Source: Halomarina rubra (lineage in GTDB: Archaea > Halobacteriota > Halobacteria > Halobacteriales > Haloarculaceae). From it: 64,000 nt of DNA. Location of the stretch: NCBI RefSeq assembly GCF_023699475.1, contig NZ_JALXFV010000002.1:372001-436000 (forward strand). The letters run 5' to 3'. A model generated the notes under the pieces. The model was not told the DNA's origin. It saw nothing but the letters and a program-made list of their open reading frames with translations, and ran no database searches. The position numbers and the translations under genes were made by a program. Positions 7,740 to 16,872 of this stretch are shown one piece after another (position 1 is the stretch's first letter; every line of letters begins with the position of its first letter).

Positions 7740-9074
7740 ATGACGCGGGTCATCCACACCGGTGACACACACATCGGGTACCAGCAGTACCACCGACCCG
7801 AGCGCCGGCAGGACTTCCTCGACGCCTTCCGCCGGGTGCTCGACGACGCCGTCGCCGACGACGTCGACGCCGTCGTCCACGCCGGCGACCTGTTCCACGA
7901 CCGCCGTCCCGACCTCCAGGACATCCTCGGGACGCTCGACGCCCTCCGGACGCTCGCGGCCGCCGACGTCCCCTTCCTCGCCGTCGTCGGGAACCACGAG
8001 GCCAAACGCGACGCCCAGTGGCTCGACCTGTTCGCCTCGCTCGGTCTCGCCACCCGTCTCGGCCCCACGCCGCACGTCGTCGGTGACACGGCGTTCTACG
8101 GTCTCGACTTCGTCCCGCGCTCCCAGCGCGACGCCCTGGAGTACGACTTCGAACCGCACGACGCCGCCCACGCGACGCTCGTCACCCACGGCCTGTTCCA
8201 GCCGTTCGACTACGGCGACTGGGACGCGCGGGACATCGTCGAGGGGTCGCCCGTCGCCTTCGACGCCCTCCTGCTCGGTGACAACCACAAGGCCGACCGC
8301 GCCCAGGTCGCCGACACGTGGGTCACCTACTGTGGGTCGACCGAGCGTGCGAGCGCCAGCGAGCGCGAGGAGCGTGGCTACAACATCGTCACCTTCGACG
8401 ACGAGGTGAGCATCTCGCGACGCGGTGTCGAGACCCGCGAGTTCGTCTTCGTCGACGTCGAGTTGGGGCCGGGCGAGGGCGTCGAACGCGTCCGCGAACA
8501 GGCCGGCCAGCACGACGTCGAGGACGCCGTCGTCATCGTCACCGTCGAGGGCGAGGGCGAGCGTATCGCTCCTGCGGACGTAGAGACGGACCTCGACGAA
8601 CGGGGAGCGCTCGTCGCCCGGGTCAACGACCAGCGGGAGTTCGAGACCGCCGAGGAGTACGACGTCTCGTTCGCCGACCCCGACGAGGCGGTCCGCGAGC
8701 GGGTCCGCGAACTCGGTTTGAGTCGGGCGGCCCGTGACCTCGACGAGACCATCCGGGCGAGCAAGGTCGCCGACTCGAACGTCTCCGAGACCGTCGAGGA
8801 GCGCGTCCGCGACATCGTCGACGACGCCGAGGCGTTCGCCCGCGCCGTCCCCGACCGCGACGACACCGAGACGGACTCCGACACCGCCAGCGACACCGAG
8901 GCCGAGAGCGGCGAGGGGACGGTCGAGGAAGCCCCCGACACGCCGAGCGACGACCCGTCCGGGACCGACCCCGCGACGGCCGACTCCTCAGAAGGTGAGA
9001 CGGGACCGGAGGTCCCCGAGGAGGCCACCGCGAGCGCCGACGGCGACGGCCAGTCGACGTGGGGTGACTACTGA
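7740..9074 (+). CDS. mre11: Mre11 DNA double-strand break nuclease
   Basis: 444 residues; Mn-dependent nuclease that works with Rad50 in break processing. Phosphoesterase motifs are GDTHIG (Asp9, His11), HAGDLFHD (Asp50), GNHE (Asn85, His86) and VTHG (His150). The last motif, normally GHxH, reads GDNH (Asp181, His183), so one expected metal-ligand His is replaced by Asp. A capping domain follows to about residue 330. The final ~90 residues are a disordered tail rich in Asp, Glu, Thr and Ser. The start is ATG at 7740, one base after the preceding stop. The stop shares one base with the rad50 ATG (TGATG), implying coupled translation. Confidence 0.94.
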   Translation: MTRVIHTGDTHIGYQQYHRPERRQDFLDAFRRVLDDAVADDVDAVVHAGDLFHDRRPDLQDILGTLDALRTLAAADVPFLAVVGNHEAKRDAQWLDLFASLGLATRLGPTPHVVGDTAFYGLDFVPRSQRDALEYDFEPHDAAHATLVTHGLFQPFDYGDWDARDIVEGSPVAFDALLLGDNHKADRAQVADTWVTYCGSTERASASEREERGYNIVTFDDEVSISRRGVETREFVFVDVELGPGEGVERVREQAGQHDVEDAVVIVTVEGEGERIAPADVETDLDERGALVARVNDQREFETAEEYDVSFADPDEAVRERVRELGLSRAARDLDETIRASKVADSNVSETVEERVRDIVDDAEAFARAVPDRDDTETDSDTASDTEAESGEGTVEEAPDTPSDDPSGTDPATADSSEGETGPEVPEEATASADGDGQSTWGDY

Positions 9075-11743
9075 TGCGCTTCGAGCGCGTCTCCCTGGAG
9101 AACTTCAAGTGCTACGCCGACGCCGACCTGCGACTCGACGACGGCGTGACCGTCATCTACGGCCTCAACGGTAGCGGCAAGTCCTCGCTGCTCGAAGCCT
9201 GCTTCTTCGCGCTGTACGGTGCGAAGGCGCTCGACACGACGCTGGACGAGGTCGTCACCATCGGCGCGGAGGAGACCACCGTCGAGTTGTGGTTCGTCCA
9301 CGGCGGCGAGCGCTACCACCTCGAACGCCGCGTTCGGTACACGGGCGACCGCGCCCAGACGGCGACCTGCCTGCTGGAGACGCCCGAGGGTCCCATCGAG
9401 GGCGCGCGCGACGTTCGGAGCTACGTCGAGGACCTCCTCCGGATGGACGCCGACGCGTTCGTCAACTGCGCGTACGTCCGGCAGGGGGAGGTGAACAAGC
9501 TCATCAACGCCTCGCCGGGCCAGCGCCAGGACATGATCGACGACCTGCTCCAGTTGGGCTCGCTGGAGGAGTACCGCGAACGCGCCAGCGACGCCCGCGT
9601 CGGCGTCGGCCGGGTCCGGGAGAACAAACACGGCGCGCTGGAGGACGTCGAGCGACAGGTCGAGCAGAAGGACGCGAAGGACCTCCACGGCCGCCGGAAG
9701 CAACTGGTCGAAGAACGGTCGGCGGCCGACGCCGAAATCGAGCGGTTGGAGGCCAAACGGGAACAGGCAATCACCACGCGCGACGCCCTCGAAGAGCGCC
9801 TCGACGCCGTCGACGAACGTCGCGAGGAGCTCCAGTCCGTCGAGGACACCGTCGCGGACCTCCAGGCGGCCATCGCCGAGACCGAACGCGAACGCGAGGA
9901 CGCCAAAGACCGTCTCTCGGAGCTCCGCGAGACCGTCACCGATCTCGAAGCCGAACGCGACGCGACGCTCGCCGAGACCGACCTCGACGCGCCCGCCCCC
10001 GAGGCCATCGAGGAGCGTCGCGAGGAGCTCGTCGAGCGCGAAGACGAGCTCCGCTCGTCGCTCGAAGAGCACCGACTCACCGCCCAGGACGCCGCCAGCA
10101 CGGCCGAGACCCTCCGGGAGACGGCCGACGACCTCGAATCGCGCGCCGAAAGCGCGCGCGAGGAGGCCACCGAGACGGCCTCGGAGCTGACCTCGACGAG
10201 CGAGACGCTCGACGAGCGCCGCGAGCAGGTCGCCGCCCTCGAACGCGAGGCCGAGGAGAAACGCGAGACGTTCGCGGACGCCCCCTGTGCGTTCGGCGAG
10301 GCCGAGGCGTTCCGCGAGGCGGTGGCCGAGGAGGTCTCGTCGCTCCGCGAGCGAACGGCCGCACTGGAGAGCGACTTGAAGAACGCGAGGGCCGCCCTCG
10401 ACGAGGCGGAGGAACTCCAGGCGGAGGGGAAGTGCCCGGAGTGTGGGCAACCCGTCGACGGCAGTCCACACGTCGCGGCCATCGAGGAGCGCCGCGAGAC
10501 CGTCACGGACCTGGAGTCGGAACTGGCCGACGTGACGGAGTCGCTGGCCGACGCCGAGGCGCGCCACGAACGCGCCGAGGAACTCGTCGCGCTCGAATCG
10601 ACGGTCGAACAGGCCGTCTCCGACCGCGACAACCTCGAACAGCTCATCGAGGAGCGGGAGGCGACCGTCGAGCGCGACCGCGAGCGCGTCGCGGACCTCC
10701 GCGAGGAGGCCGAGCGACTCGACGACCAGGCCGCCGAGAAACGCGAAGCAGCGACGGACGCCGACGAGCGCGCAGCCGAGGCTCGGCAGGCCATCGGGGA
10801 ACTGAACGGCGACCTCGCGGCGGTCCGGGAGCGCCGCGAGCGTCTCGACCGCCTCGCGGACCTCGTCGCCGACGTCGCCGACGCCGAGGACGAGCGCGAG
10901 CGCCTCCGCGACCGCCGCGAGGAGCTGGCGGGCGTGAACGACGAACGTCGCGAGCGCCTTCGCGAGCGTCGTGACCGGCGCGACACCCTCCGAGAGTCGT
11001 TCGACGAACAGCAGGTCGAGAAGGACCGCGAGAACCTCCGCGGCGCGCGGGAGTTCGTCGAGTACGTCGAACCGAAACTCGACGCCCTCCGCGAGGAGCG
11101 CGACGAACTCCAGAGCGACGTGGGGGCCATCGACAACGAACTCGACGCGCTCGACGACCTCCGCGACCGGCGCGAAGAGCTGGCCGCGACCGTCGACCGG
11201 CTCGACTCGCTGTACGAGGAGACCGAACAGCTCCAGGCGATGTACGCGGACCTCAGGGCGGAACTCCGCCAGCGCAACGTCGTGAAACTCGAGTCGCTGT
11301 TGAACGAGACGTTCGACCTCGTCTACCAGAACGACTCCTACGCCCGCATCGAACTCGACGGCGAGTACGAGCTGACGGTGTTCCAGAAGGACGGCGAACC
11401 GCTCGACCCCGAACAGCTCTCGGGAGGCGAGCGCGCGCTGTTCAACCTCTCGCTGCGCTGTGCCATCTACCGCCTGCTCGCGGAGGGCATCGACGGGGCG
11501 GCCCCGATGCCGCCGCTCATCCTCGACGAGCCGACGGTGTTCCTCGACTCGGGGCACGTCGGGCGACTGGTCGAACTAATCGAGTCGATGCGCGACGTCG
11601 GCGTCGAACAGATCGTCGTTGTCAGCCACGACCAGGAACTCGTCGGCGCGGCCGACGACCTCGTCCACGTCGAGAAAGACCCCACCTCGAACCGCTCGAC
11701 GGTCGACCGCAGTCGCGACCTGACGGCGCTCACCGCGGACTGA
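9074..11743 (+). CDS. rad50: Rad50 SMC-like DNA repair ATPase
   Basis: 889 residues; ATPase partner of Mre11 that bridges and opens DNA ends. The N-terminal half carries Walker A GLNGSGKS at 30-37. A Glu/Arg-rich coiled coil of about 600 residues is interrupted at its apex by the zinc hook CPECGQP (Cys454, Cys457). The C-terminal half carries the signature LSGGERALFN near 782 and Walker B LILDEPTVFLD near 815. Length and symmetry match archaeal Rad50. It is in a one-base overlap with mre11 and ends 18 bases before a convergent gene. Long antisense ORFs across it come from the coiled-coil codon usage. Confidence 0.96.
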   Translation: MRFERVSLENFKCYADADLRLDDGVTVIYGLNGSGKSSLLEACFFALYGAKALDTTLDEVVTIGAEETTVELWFVHGGERYHLERRVRYTGDRAQTATCLLETPEGPIEGARDVRSYVEDLLRMDADAFVNCAYVRQGEVNKLINASPGQRQDMIDDLLQLGSLEEYRERASDARVGVGRVRENKHGALEDVERQVEQKDAKDLHGRRKQLVEERSAADAEIERLEAKREQAITTRDALEERLDAVDERREELQSVEDTVADLQAAIAETEREREDAKDRLSELRETVTDLEAERDATLAETDLDAPAPEAIEERREELVEREDELRSSLEEHRLTAQDAASTAETLRETADDLESRAESAREEATETASELTSTSETLDERREQVAALEREAEEKRETFADAPCAFGEAEAFREAVAEEVSSLRERTAALESDLKNARAALDEAEELQAEGKCPECGQPVDGSPHVAAIEERRETVTDLESELADVTESLADAEARHERAEELVALESTVEQAVSDRDNLEQLIEEREATVERDRERVADLREEAERLDDQAAEKREAATDADERAAEARQAIGELNGDLAAVRERRERLDRLADLVADVADAEDERERLRDRREELAGVNDERRERLRERRDRRDTLRESFDEQQVEKDRENLRGAREFVEYVEPKLDALREERDELQSDVGAIDNELDALDDLRDRREELAATVDRLDSLYEETEQLQAMYADLRAELRQRNVVKLESLLNETFDLVYQNDSYARIELDGEYELTVFQKDGEPLDPEQLSGGERALFNLSLRCAIYRLLAEGIDGAAPMPPLILDEPTVFLDSGHVGRLVELIESMRDVGVEQIVVVSHDQELVGAADDLVHVEKDPTSNRSTVDRSRDLTALTAD

Positions 11744-11761
11744 GTCGGTCGCCGTCGGCGG

Positions 11762-12211
11762 CTACTCCGAGGCTCGCTCGTCGTCCTCGGCACCGCGCAG
11801 GACGGCGAGTGCCTCTCGGGCGTCGTCGGTCAGGTCGTACCCACGTTCGCCGGTGGCGTCGGCCTTGACGACCAGCCCCGCGGCGCGGAACTCGCTCACG
11901 AGGCCGACCACGTCGCTCTCACAGAGGTCGTAGTCGACCAGCGCTCGCGCCGGGAGCGGGCCGCGCCGGTCGAGTTCGAGCAGGAGGCCGAGCGCACGGT
12001 CGTCGCGGCAGGCGGTGAGGACGCGTCGCACCGGGGCGGGGACTGCCCGGGCGGCGAGCGTGAGCGCGCTGTCGTCGTCACCCGTCGGTGTGAGGCGGTC
12101 GTTGGGCAGGTAGCGTTCGGTGCCCGTCTCCGGGTCGCGGACGAGCGACGACTCGCTCGACCGTTTGAGCAGGAGGTAGCGGCGGCCGTCGTCGTCACGG
12201 ACCGTCTGCAT
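11762..12211 (-). CDS. Predicted winged-helix protein beside rad50
   Basis: 149 residues, convergent with rad50. The first ~50 residues look like a small beta-rich module that reads an RDDDGRRYLLLKRSS start and a YLPNDRL element. The remainder is a winged helix: PAPVRRVLTACRDDRALGLL, an alpha segment at ARALVDYDLCESDVVGLV, then the wing LVVKADATGERGYDLTDDA. Haloarchaea keep a protein of this type at this place (I associate it with DUF7346, from memory). It is probably a DNA-binding regulator. Its target is unknown, and no second domain for ligand binding is obvious. Confidence 0.65.
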   Translation of the reverse strand: MQTVRDDDGRRYLLLKRSSESSLVRDPETGTERYLPNDRLTPTGDDDSALTLAARAVPAPVRRVLTACRDDRALGLLLELDRRGPLPARALVDYDLCESDVVGLVSEFRAAGLVVKADATGERGYDLTDDAREALAVLRGAEDDERASE

Positions 12212-12242
12212 GGAACGATGTAGTCGGGTCGACGTGGTAGCC

Positions 12243-12617
12243 TTACTGGTCGGACGTTCGCTGGTCGTCGTCCAGCATCGACTCCTCTTCTTCCTGTTCC
12301 TCCTCGGGGTCGTACATCGCGTAGTAGCGGTACGCGAAGACGGCTCCGACGGCCCCGACGAGGAGCGACCCGCCGCCGAACCAGACGTCCCCGCGGAAGT
12401 AGAGCAACATCGCGCCGAGACTGAGACCGAGGAGCGCGACGTTCAGGAAGACGACGCTCCCCCAGAACGCCTTGAACAGGCCGTCGCTGACGTCCGACTC
12501 CGAGAGGTCGTTCGCCTCCGGGATGTCGACGCTGGGGGCGAGACTGTCGGGGTCGAACTCCTCGGGTTCGTCCGGCCACGGGTCGTCGTCGCGGTCCTCT
12601 TCGAACGGGTCGATCAC
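12243..12617 (-). CDS. Two-span membrane protein with acidic tails
   Basis: 124 residues from GTG at 12617. A CTTTTTTCACC stretch about 25 bases upstream serves as TATA and excludes the longer start at 12698. The N-terminal 45 residues are very acidic (EEDRDDDPWPDEPEEFD). Two hydrophobic segments lie at about residues 53-73 and 77-100, and the end is EEEQEEEESM-like and acidic. The DLSESDVSDGLFKAFWGS segment precedes the first span. No catalytic motif is seen. It is found between the wHTH gene and the DUF7331-like gene, upstream of polB. Function not recognised. Confidence 0.65.
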   Translation of the reverse strand: MIDPFEEDRDDDPWPDEPEEFDPDSLAPSVDIPEANDLSESDVSDGLFKAFWGSVVFLNVALLGLSLGAMLLYFRGDVWFGGGSLLVGAVGAVFAYRYYAMYDPEEEQEEEESMLDDDQRTSDQ

Positions 12618-12652
12618 GACCGGCGCTACGTGGGGTGGTGAAAAAAGCGTCT

Positions 12653-12838
12653 CTATGCGGCGTCGTCGAGTCGGACCGTGGTGGCCGACTGGATCCACGC
12701 CAGCGGGTTCCTCCCGTCGAACAGGACGGTGCCGTCGTCCGTCTCGTAGGATTCGGTCGTCGCGATGGCGTCTTCGGCGGCCCCCGTGGACCGGGCCGAC
12801 TGTTCACTCGGGTCCGACGTCACGTCTCTGTCGACCAT
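12653..12838 (-). CDS. Small acidic conserved haloarchaeal protein (DUF7331-like)
   Basis: 61 residues from ATG at 12838. The C-terminal half carries TDDGTVLFDGRNPLAWIQS, a pattern I associate with the haloarchaeal DUF7331 family from memory. The N-terminal half is Ser/Thr/Asp-rich and probably disordered. A TATA-like GACATAACA lies about 26 bases upstream. The longer antisense reading frame that continues to 13789 lies over polB and is not real. No function is known to me. It sits divergent from polB, with about 160 bases between the starts. Confidence 0.62.
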   Translation of the reverse strand: MVDRDVTSDPSEQSARSTGAAEDAIATTESYETDDGTVLFDGRNPLAWIQSATTVRLDDAA

Positions 12839-13000
12839 GGTCGCTACCTTGTTATGTCGTGTCACGGTAAATGCGTTGTGTCCCGAGCAACGGTCGCCAC
12901 TACCGATAGGGTGGGGGAGTCCACTCCGGTGACACCAGCCAGTCGCGGTCTCGGGGCCGACCGCGGGGGTTTTTACCGGAGGACTCGAATCTCGGGCAAC

Positions 13001-15799
13001 ATGAAACAGAGTGGGCTGGCGGAGTTCTCGGCAGGGGGTGGCCAGGACCGCCCCGATGCCGAGGCCGAAGCCGTCGCGGGCGACGGCGGGGGTCTCGCGC
13101 CGGAGGTCGTCGACACCTCCGACTACCGGTATCCCGACCCCGACGGGAGCGTCGAACTCGCCGTGACGCAGGTCGACTACACCATCGAGGGGGCGGGCCG
13201 CGAGGAACACCCCGTGCTCCACGTGTTCGGCCGAACCGCCGACAACGAGACCGAACACGTCCGGGTTCGTGAGTTCCCGCCGTACTTCTACACGCCGCTG
13301 GCGGACCTCGAACGTGTCGAGAGCGCACCGGGGGCGGAGAGCGACGAACCGCTGCTCGCGAAGCAGTTCACCGACGACCGCCTGATGGAAGAGCGCATCA
13401 CGGGCGTCGAGACGATGGGCGACCTCGACCCGGAACTGTCGGGCGACGACGCCCAGGAGGTCGTCACCTACGAGTCCATCCGCGGGGAGACGCTCGTGAA
13501 GGTGACCGGTCAGACCCCGCGCGACGTGGGGCAACTGCGCGACCGGTTCGACCACTACGAGGCCGACATCCTGTTCCCGAACCGCCTGCTCATCGACAAG
13601 GACGTCACGAGCGGCGTTCGCGTCCCGGCCCGTCGGAACGACGACGGCGTCGTCGACGTGCCCCACCAGGAGGTACAGGCAGTGGACGTCGAGGCCGACC
13701 TCCGGGTGAACACGTTCGACATCGAGGTCGACGACCGCAACGGCTTCCCCGAGGACGGCGAGGAACGCATCGTCTGTCTGACGAGCCACGACAACTACCG
13801 CGACGAGTACGTCGTCTGGCTGTACGAGGCTCCCGACGGCGAGTCCGGCCCCGACGCCCTACCCGACTACGACCCGCTCCGGGAGGGGCCCGAGGTCGAC
13901 GTCCGTCGGTTCGACACCGAGGCCGCGATGCTGACGGCGTTCCTCGACTACGTCGACGAGACGGACCCCGACGTCCTGACGGGGTGGAACTTCACCGACT
14001 TCGACGCGCCGTACCTCATCGACCGCATCGACGTGCTCTCTGAGGCGGGTGAGGGCGACGACCAGTTGGACTCCGACCGCCTCTCGCGGGTGAACGAGGT
14101 GTGGCGTTCGGACTGGCAGGGACCGAACATCAAGGGCCGCGTCGCGTTCGACCTGCTGTACGCCTACAAGCGCATCAAGATATCAGAACTCGACAGCTAC
14201 CGTCTGGACGCGGTCGGCGAGGCGGAGTTGGGCGTCGGGAAGGAGCGTTACGCGGGCGACATCGGCGACCTGTGGGAGGAGAACCCCGAGCGCCTGCTGG
14301 AGTACAACCTGCGCGACGTCGAACTGTGTGTCGAACTCGACCGCAAGCAGAACATCGTCCCGTTCTGGGAGGAGGTCGCGACGTTCGTCGGCGCGAAGTT
14401 GGAGGACGCGACGACGCCCGGCGACGCAGTCGACATGTACATCCTCCACAAGGTCCACGGCGAGTTCGCTCTGCCCTCGAAGGGCGCGGTCGAATCGGAG
14501 GACTACGAGGGCGGCGCGGTGTTCGACCCCATCACGGGCGTCAAGGAGATGGTGTCGGTGTTAGACCTGAAGTCGCTGTACCCGATGTGTATGGTGACCA
14601 TCAACGCCTCCCCGGAGACGAAGGTCGACCCCGAGACCTACCAGGGGGAGACGTTCGTCGCGCCCAACGGGATGCACTTCCGGAAGGAACCGGACGGCAT
14701 CATCCGGGAGATGGTCACCGAACTCCTCGCCGAGCGTGACGAGAAGAAACGCCTGCGCGACGAGAACGCCCCCGGTAGCGACGCCTACGAGACGTTCGAC
14801 CGCCAGCAGGGTGCGGTGAAGGTCATCATGAACTCGCTGTACGGCGTGCTGGGGTGGGACCGGTTCCGCCTCTACGACAAGGACATGGGCGCGGCGGTGA
14901 CCGCGACGGGCCGCGAGGTCATCGAGTTCACCGAGCAGACCGTCGACGAGATGGGCTACGAGGTGGCGTACGGCGACACCGACTCGGTGATGATAGAACT
15001 CGGCGAGGGTGTCTCGAAGGAGGAGGCCATCGAGCAGTCGTTCGACCTCGAAGAGCGCATCAACGCCGCCTACGACGACCTCGCCGCCGAGATGAACGCC
15101 GAGGACCACCGCTTCCAGATCGAGTTCGAGAAACTGTATCGGCGATTCTTCCAGGCGGGGAAGAAGAAACGCTACGCCGGGCACATCGTCTGGAAGGAGG
15201 GGAAAGACGTCGACGACATCGACATCACTGGTTTCGAGTACAAGCGTTCGGACATCGCGCCCATCACGAAGGAGGTCCAACAGCGCGTCCTGGAGATGAT
15301 CGTCAAGGAGGGCGACATCGAGGGGGTCAAAGACTACGTCCACGACACCATCGAGCGCTTCGAGTCGGGCGACATCAGCGTCGAAGAGGTCGGTATCCCC
15401 GGTGGAATCGGCAAGCGTCTCGACGACTACGACACCGACACGGCCCACGTCCGCGGGGCGAAGTACGCCAACCTCCTGCTCGGGACGAACTTCGCTCGTG
15501 GGTCGAAGCCCAAGCGTCTCTACCTCGGGCGTGTCCACAACGACTTCTACGCGCGTATCGAGGCCGAACGTGGCCTCTCGACGCAGTCCGACGAACTGTA
15601 CCGAGAGTTCCGCAAGGAAGAGGACGTCATCTGCATCGAGTTCGCCGACCAACTCCCCGCGGAGTTCGAGGTGGACTGGGACGTGATGCTCGACAAGACG
15701 TTACAGGGGCCAATCGAGCGCATCCTCGAAGCCATCGGCGTCTCGTGGGACGAGGTGAAGTCGGGACAGACCCAGACGGGGCTCGGGAGCTTCGGGTAG
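13001..15799 (+). CDS. polB: Family B DNA polymerase
   Basis: 932 residues; replicative or repair polymerase with 3'-5' proofreading. Exonuclease motifs: Exo I FDIEVD (Asp240, Glu242), Exo II NFTDFD (Asp333), Exo III YNLRD (Tyr435, Asp439). Polymerase motifs: A DLKSLYP (Asp522), B KVIMNSLYG near 605, C YGDTDS (657-662). All catalytic Asp residues are present. No intein interrupts motifs A, B or C, although these are common intein sites in haloarchaeal polB. The start ATG at 13001 is set by a TTTTTACC element about 27 bases upstream. The first 30 residues are a flexible leader including the segment LAEFSAGGG. Confidence 0.96.
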   Translation: MKQSGLAEFSAGGGQDRPDAEAEAVAGDGGGLAPEVVDTSDYRYPDPDGSVELAVTQVDYTIEGAGREEHPVLHVFGRTADNETEHVRVREFPPYFYTPLADLERVESAPGAESDEPLLAKQFTDDRLMEERITGVETMGDLDPELSGDDAQEVVTYESIRGETLVKVTGQTPRDVGQLRDRFDHYEADILFPNRLLIDKDVTSGVRVPARRNDDGVVDVPHQEVQAVDVEADLRVNTFDIEVDDRNGFPEDGEERIVCLTSHDNYRDEYVVWLYEAPDGESGPDALPDYDPLREGPEVDVRRFDTEAAMLTAFLDYVDETDPDVLTGWNFTDFDAPYLIDRIDVLSEAGEGDDQLDSDRLSRVNEVWRSDWQGPNIKGRVAFDLLYAYKRIKISELDSYRLDAVGEAELGVGKERYAGDIGDLWEENPERLLEYNLRDVELCVELDRKQNIVPFWEEVATFVGAKLEDATTPGDAVDMYILHKVHGEFALPSKGAVESEDYEGGAVFDPITGVKEMVSVLDLKSLYPMCMVTINASPETKVDPETYQGETFVAPNGMHFRKEPDGIIREMVTELLAERDEKKRLRDENAPGSDAYETFDRQQGAVKVIMNSLYGVLGWDRFRLYDKDMGAAVTATGREVIEFTEQTVDEMGYEVAYGDTDSVMIELGEGVSKEEAIEQSFDLEERINAAYDDLAAEMNAEDHRFQIEFEKLYRRFFQAGKKKRYAGHIVWKEGKDVDDIDITGFEYKRSDIAPITKEVQQRVLEMIVKEGDIEGVKDYVHDTIERFESGDISVEEVGIPGGIGKRLDDYDTDTAHVRGAKYANLLLGTNFARGSKPKRLYLGRVHNDFYARIEAERGLSTQSDELYREFRKEEDVICIEFADQLPAEFEVDWDVMLDKTLQGPIERILEAIGVSWDEVKSGQTQTGLGSFG

Positions 15800-15827
15800 G
15801 CCGACGTCCCTCGACAGGCTTTCTCAT

Positions 15828-15841
15828 ACGAAAAGATTCGT
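15828..15841. promoter_or_regulatory. Inverted repeat upstream of sufC
   Basis: ACGAA-AAGA-TTCGT, a 5-bp inverted repeat in the 132-base gap between polB and sufC. The likely TATA is CCATTATG near 15880, which would give a transcript leader of ~25 bases. The repeat lies about 50 bases upstream of that, where an activator or repressor could bind. Because a DtxR-type regulator is encoded downstream of the suf genes, metal control is conceivable but unproved. The arms are short and chance cannot be excluded. Confidence 0.3.
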
Positions 15842-15931
15842 TTCCGTTCTCTGAACTCGAATCGGGCGAATACGAAACCATTATGCCCCGCACGCGCCGA
15901 CACCCCGACGACGAGATACAGTGTTCTCATT

Positions 15932-16843
15932 ATGGCTCGATTAGAGATCAAGGACCTCCACGCAGAGGTCGCTGAAGAAGGCGGAGAGCAGATTCTGAAG
16001 GGCGTGAACCTCGAAGTCAACACGGGCGAGATTCACGCGCTCATGGGACCGAACGGGTCGGGCAAGTCCACGACGGCGAAGGTAATCGCTGGCCATCCCG
16101 CCTACGAGGTGACGCAGGGTGAGGTACTCATCCACCTCGAAGCGGACGACTTCGGCGAGGACTTCGACATCCCGGAGGACAAGCGCACGTGGAACCTGCT
16201 GGACCTCGAACCGAACGAGCGCGCCGCACTCGGCGTGTTCCTCGCGTTCCAGTACCCCGCGGAGATCGAGGGCGTCACGATGGTGAACTTCCTTCGCACC
16301 GCCCTGAACGCGAAGCTCGAAGAGCGCGAGGAGCTGTTCGAGGACGACGACGGCGAGGAAGAAGAGGAGGAGGACGTCGGCTACGACACCTCCCCGATGG
16401 AGGGGAACGTCGACGACGGCGAGGTCGGCGTCGCCGAGTTCCAGCAGCTACTGGCCGAGAAGATGGAGCAACTCGACATGGACGAGCGCTTCGCCCAGCG
16501 CTATCTCAACGCCGGGTTCTCCGGCGGCGAGAAGAAGCAGAACGAGGTGCTCCAGGCCGCCATCCTCGAACCGTCCATCGCGGTGCTCGACGAGATCGAC
16601 TCCGGGCTGGACATCGACCGCCTGCAGGACGTCGCGACGGGTATCAACGCGCTGCGCGACGAGGTCGGCACCGGCATCCTCCAGATCACCCACTACCAGC
16701 GTATCCTCGACTACGTCGAGCCGGACCACGTCCACATCATGCTCGACGGCAAAGTCGTCAAGAGCGGCGGCTCGGAACTCGCCGAGCAGCTCGAGGACAA
16801 GGGGTACGACTGGGTTCGCGACGAAGCGTACGAGACAGCTTGA
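15932..16843 (+). CDS. sufC: SufC Fe-S cluster assembly ATPase
   Basis: 303 residues; ABC-type ATPase that binds SufB and SufD and powers Fe-S cluster assembly on the SufBCD scaffold. Walker A GPNGSGKS is at 39-46. The Q-loop lies in AFQYPAEIEGV, the signature is FSGGEKKQ and Walker B is IAVLDEIDSGLDID, where the Asp-Ser-Gly-Leu pattern is typical of SufC. Between the Q-loop and the signature it carries an acidic insertion of ~30 residues (DDDGEEEEEED and following), longer than in bacterial SufC (~250 residues). First of the sufC-sufB-sufD run; 29 bases separate it from sufB. Confidence 0.95.
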   Translation: MARLEIKDLHAEVAEEGGEQILKGVNLEVNTGEIHALMGPNGSGKSTTAKVIAGHPAYEVTQGEVLIHLEADDFGEDFDIPEDKRTWNLLDLEPNERAALGVFLAFQYPAEIEGVTMVNFLRTALNAKLEEREELFEDDDGEEEEEEDVGYDTSPMEGNVDDGEVGVAEFQQLLAEKMEQLDMDERFAQRYLNAGFSGGEKKQNEVLQAAILEPSIAVLDEIDSGLDIDRLQDVATGINALRDEVGTGILQITHYQRILDYVEPDHVHIMLDGKVVKSGGSELAEQLEDKGYDWVRDEAYETA

Positions 16844-16872
16844 ACCGTCTTGAGACCTAACCCCAACACAAC

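Noticed and set aside
9068-11557. 829-codon antisense ORF over rad50
   Set aside because: It lies opposite the Rad50 coiled coil, where GC-rich Glu/Arg codons remove antisense stops. Its Leu/Val/Gly-rich product has no domain and the sense strand has all Rad50 motifs.
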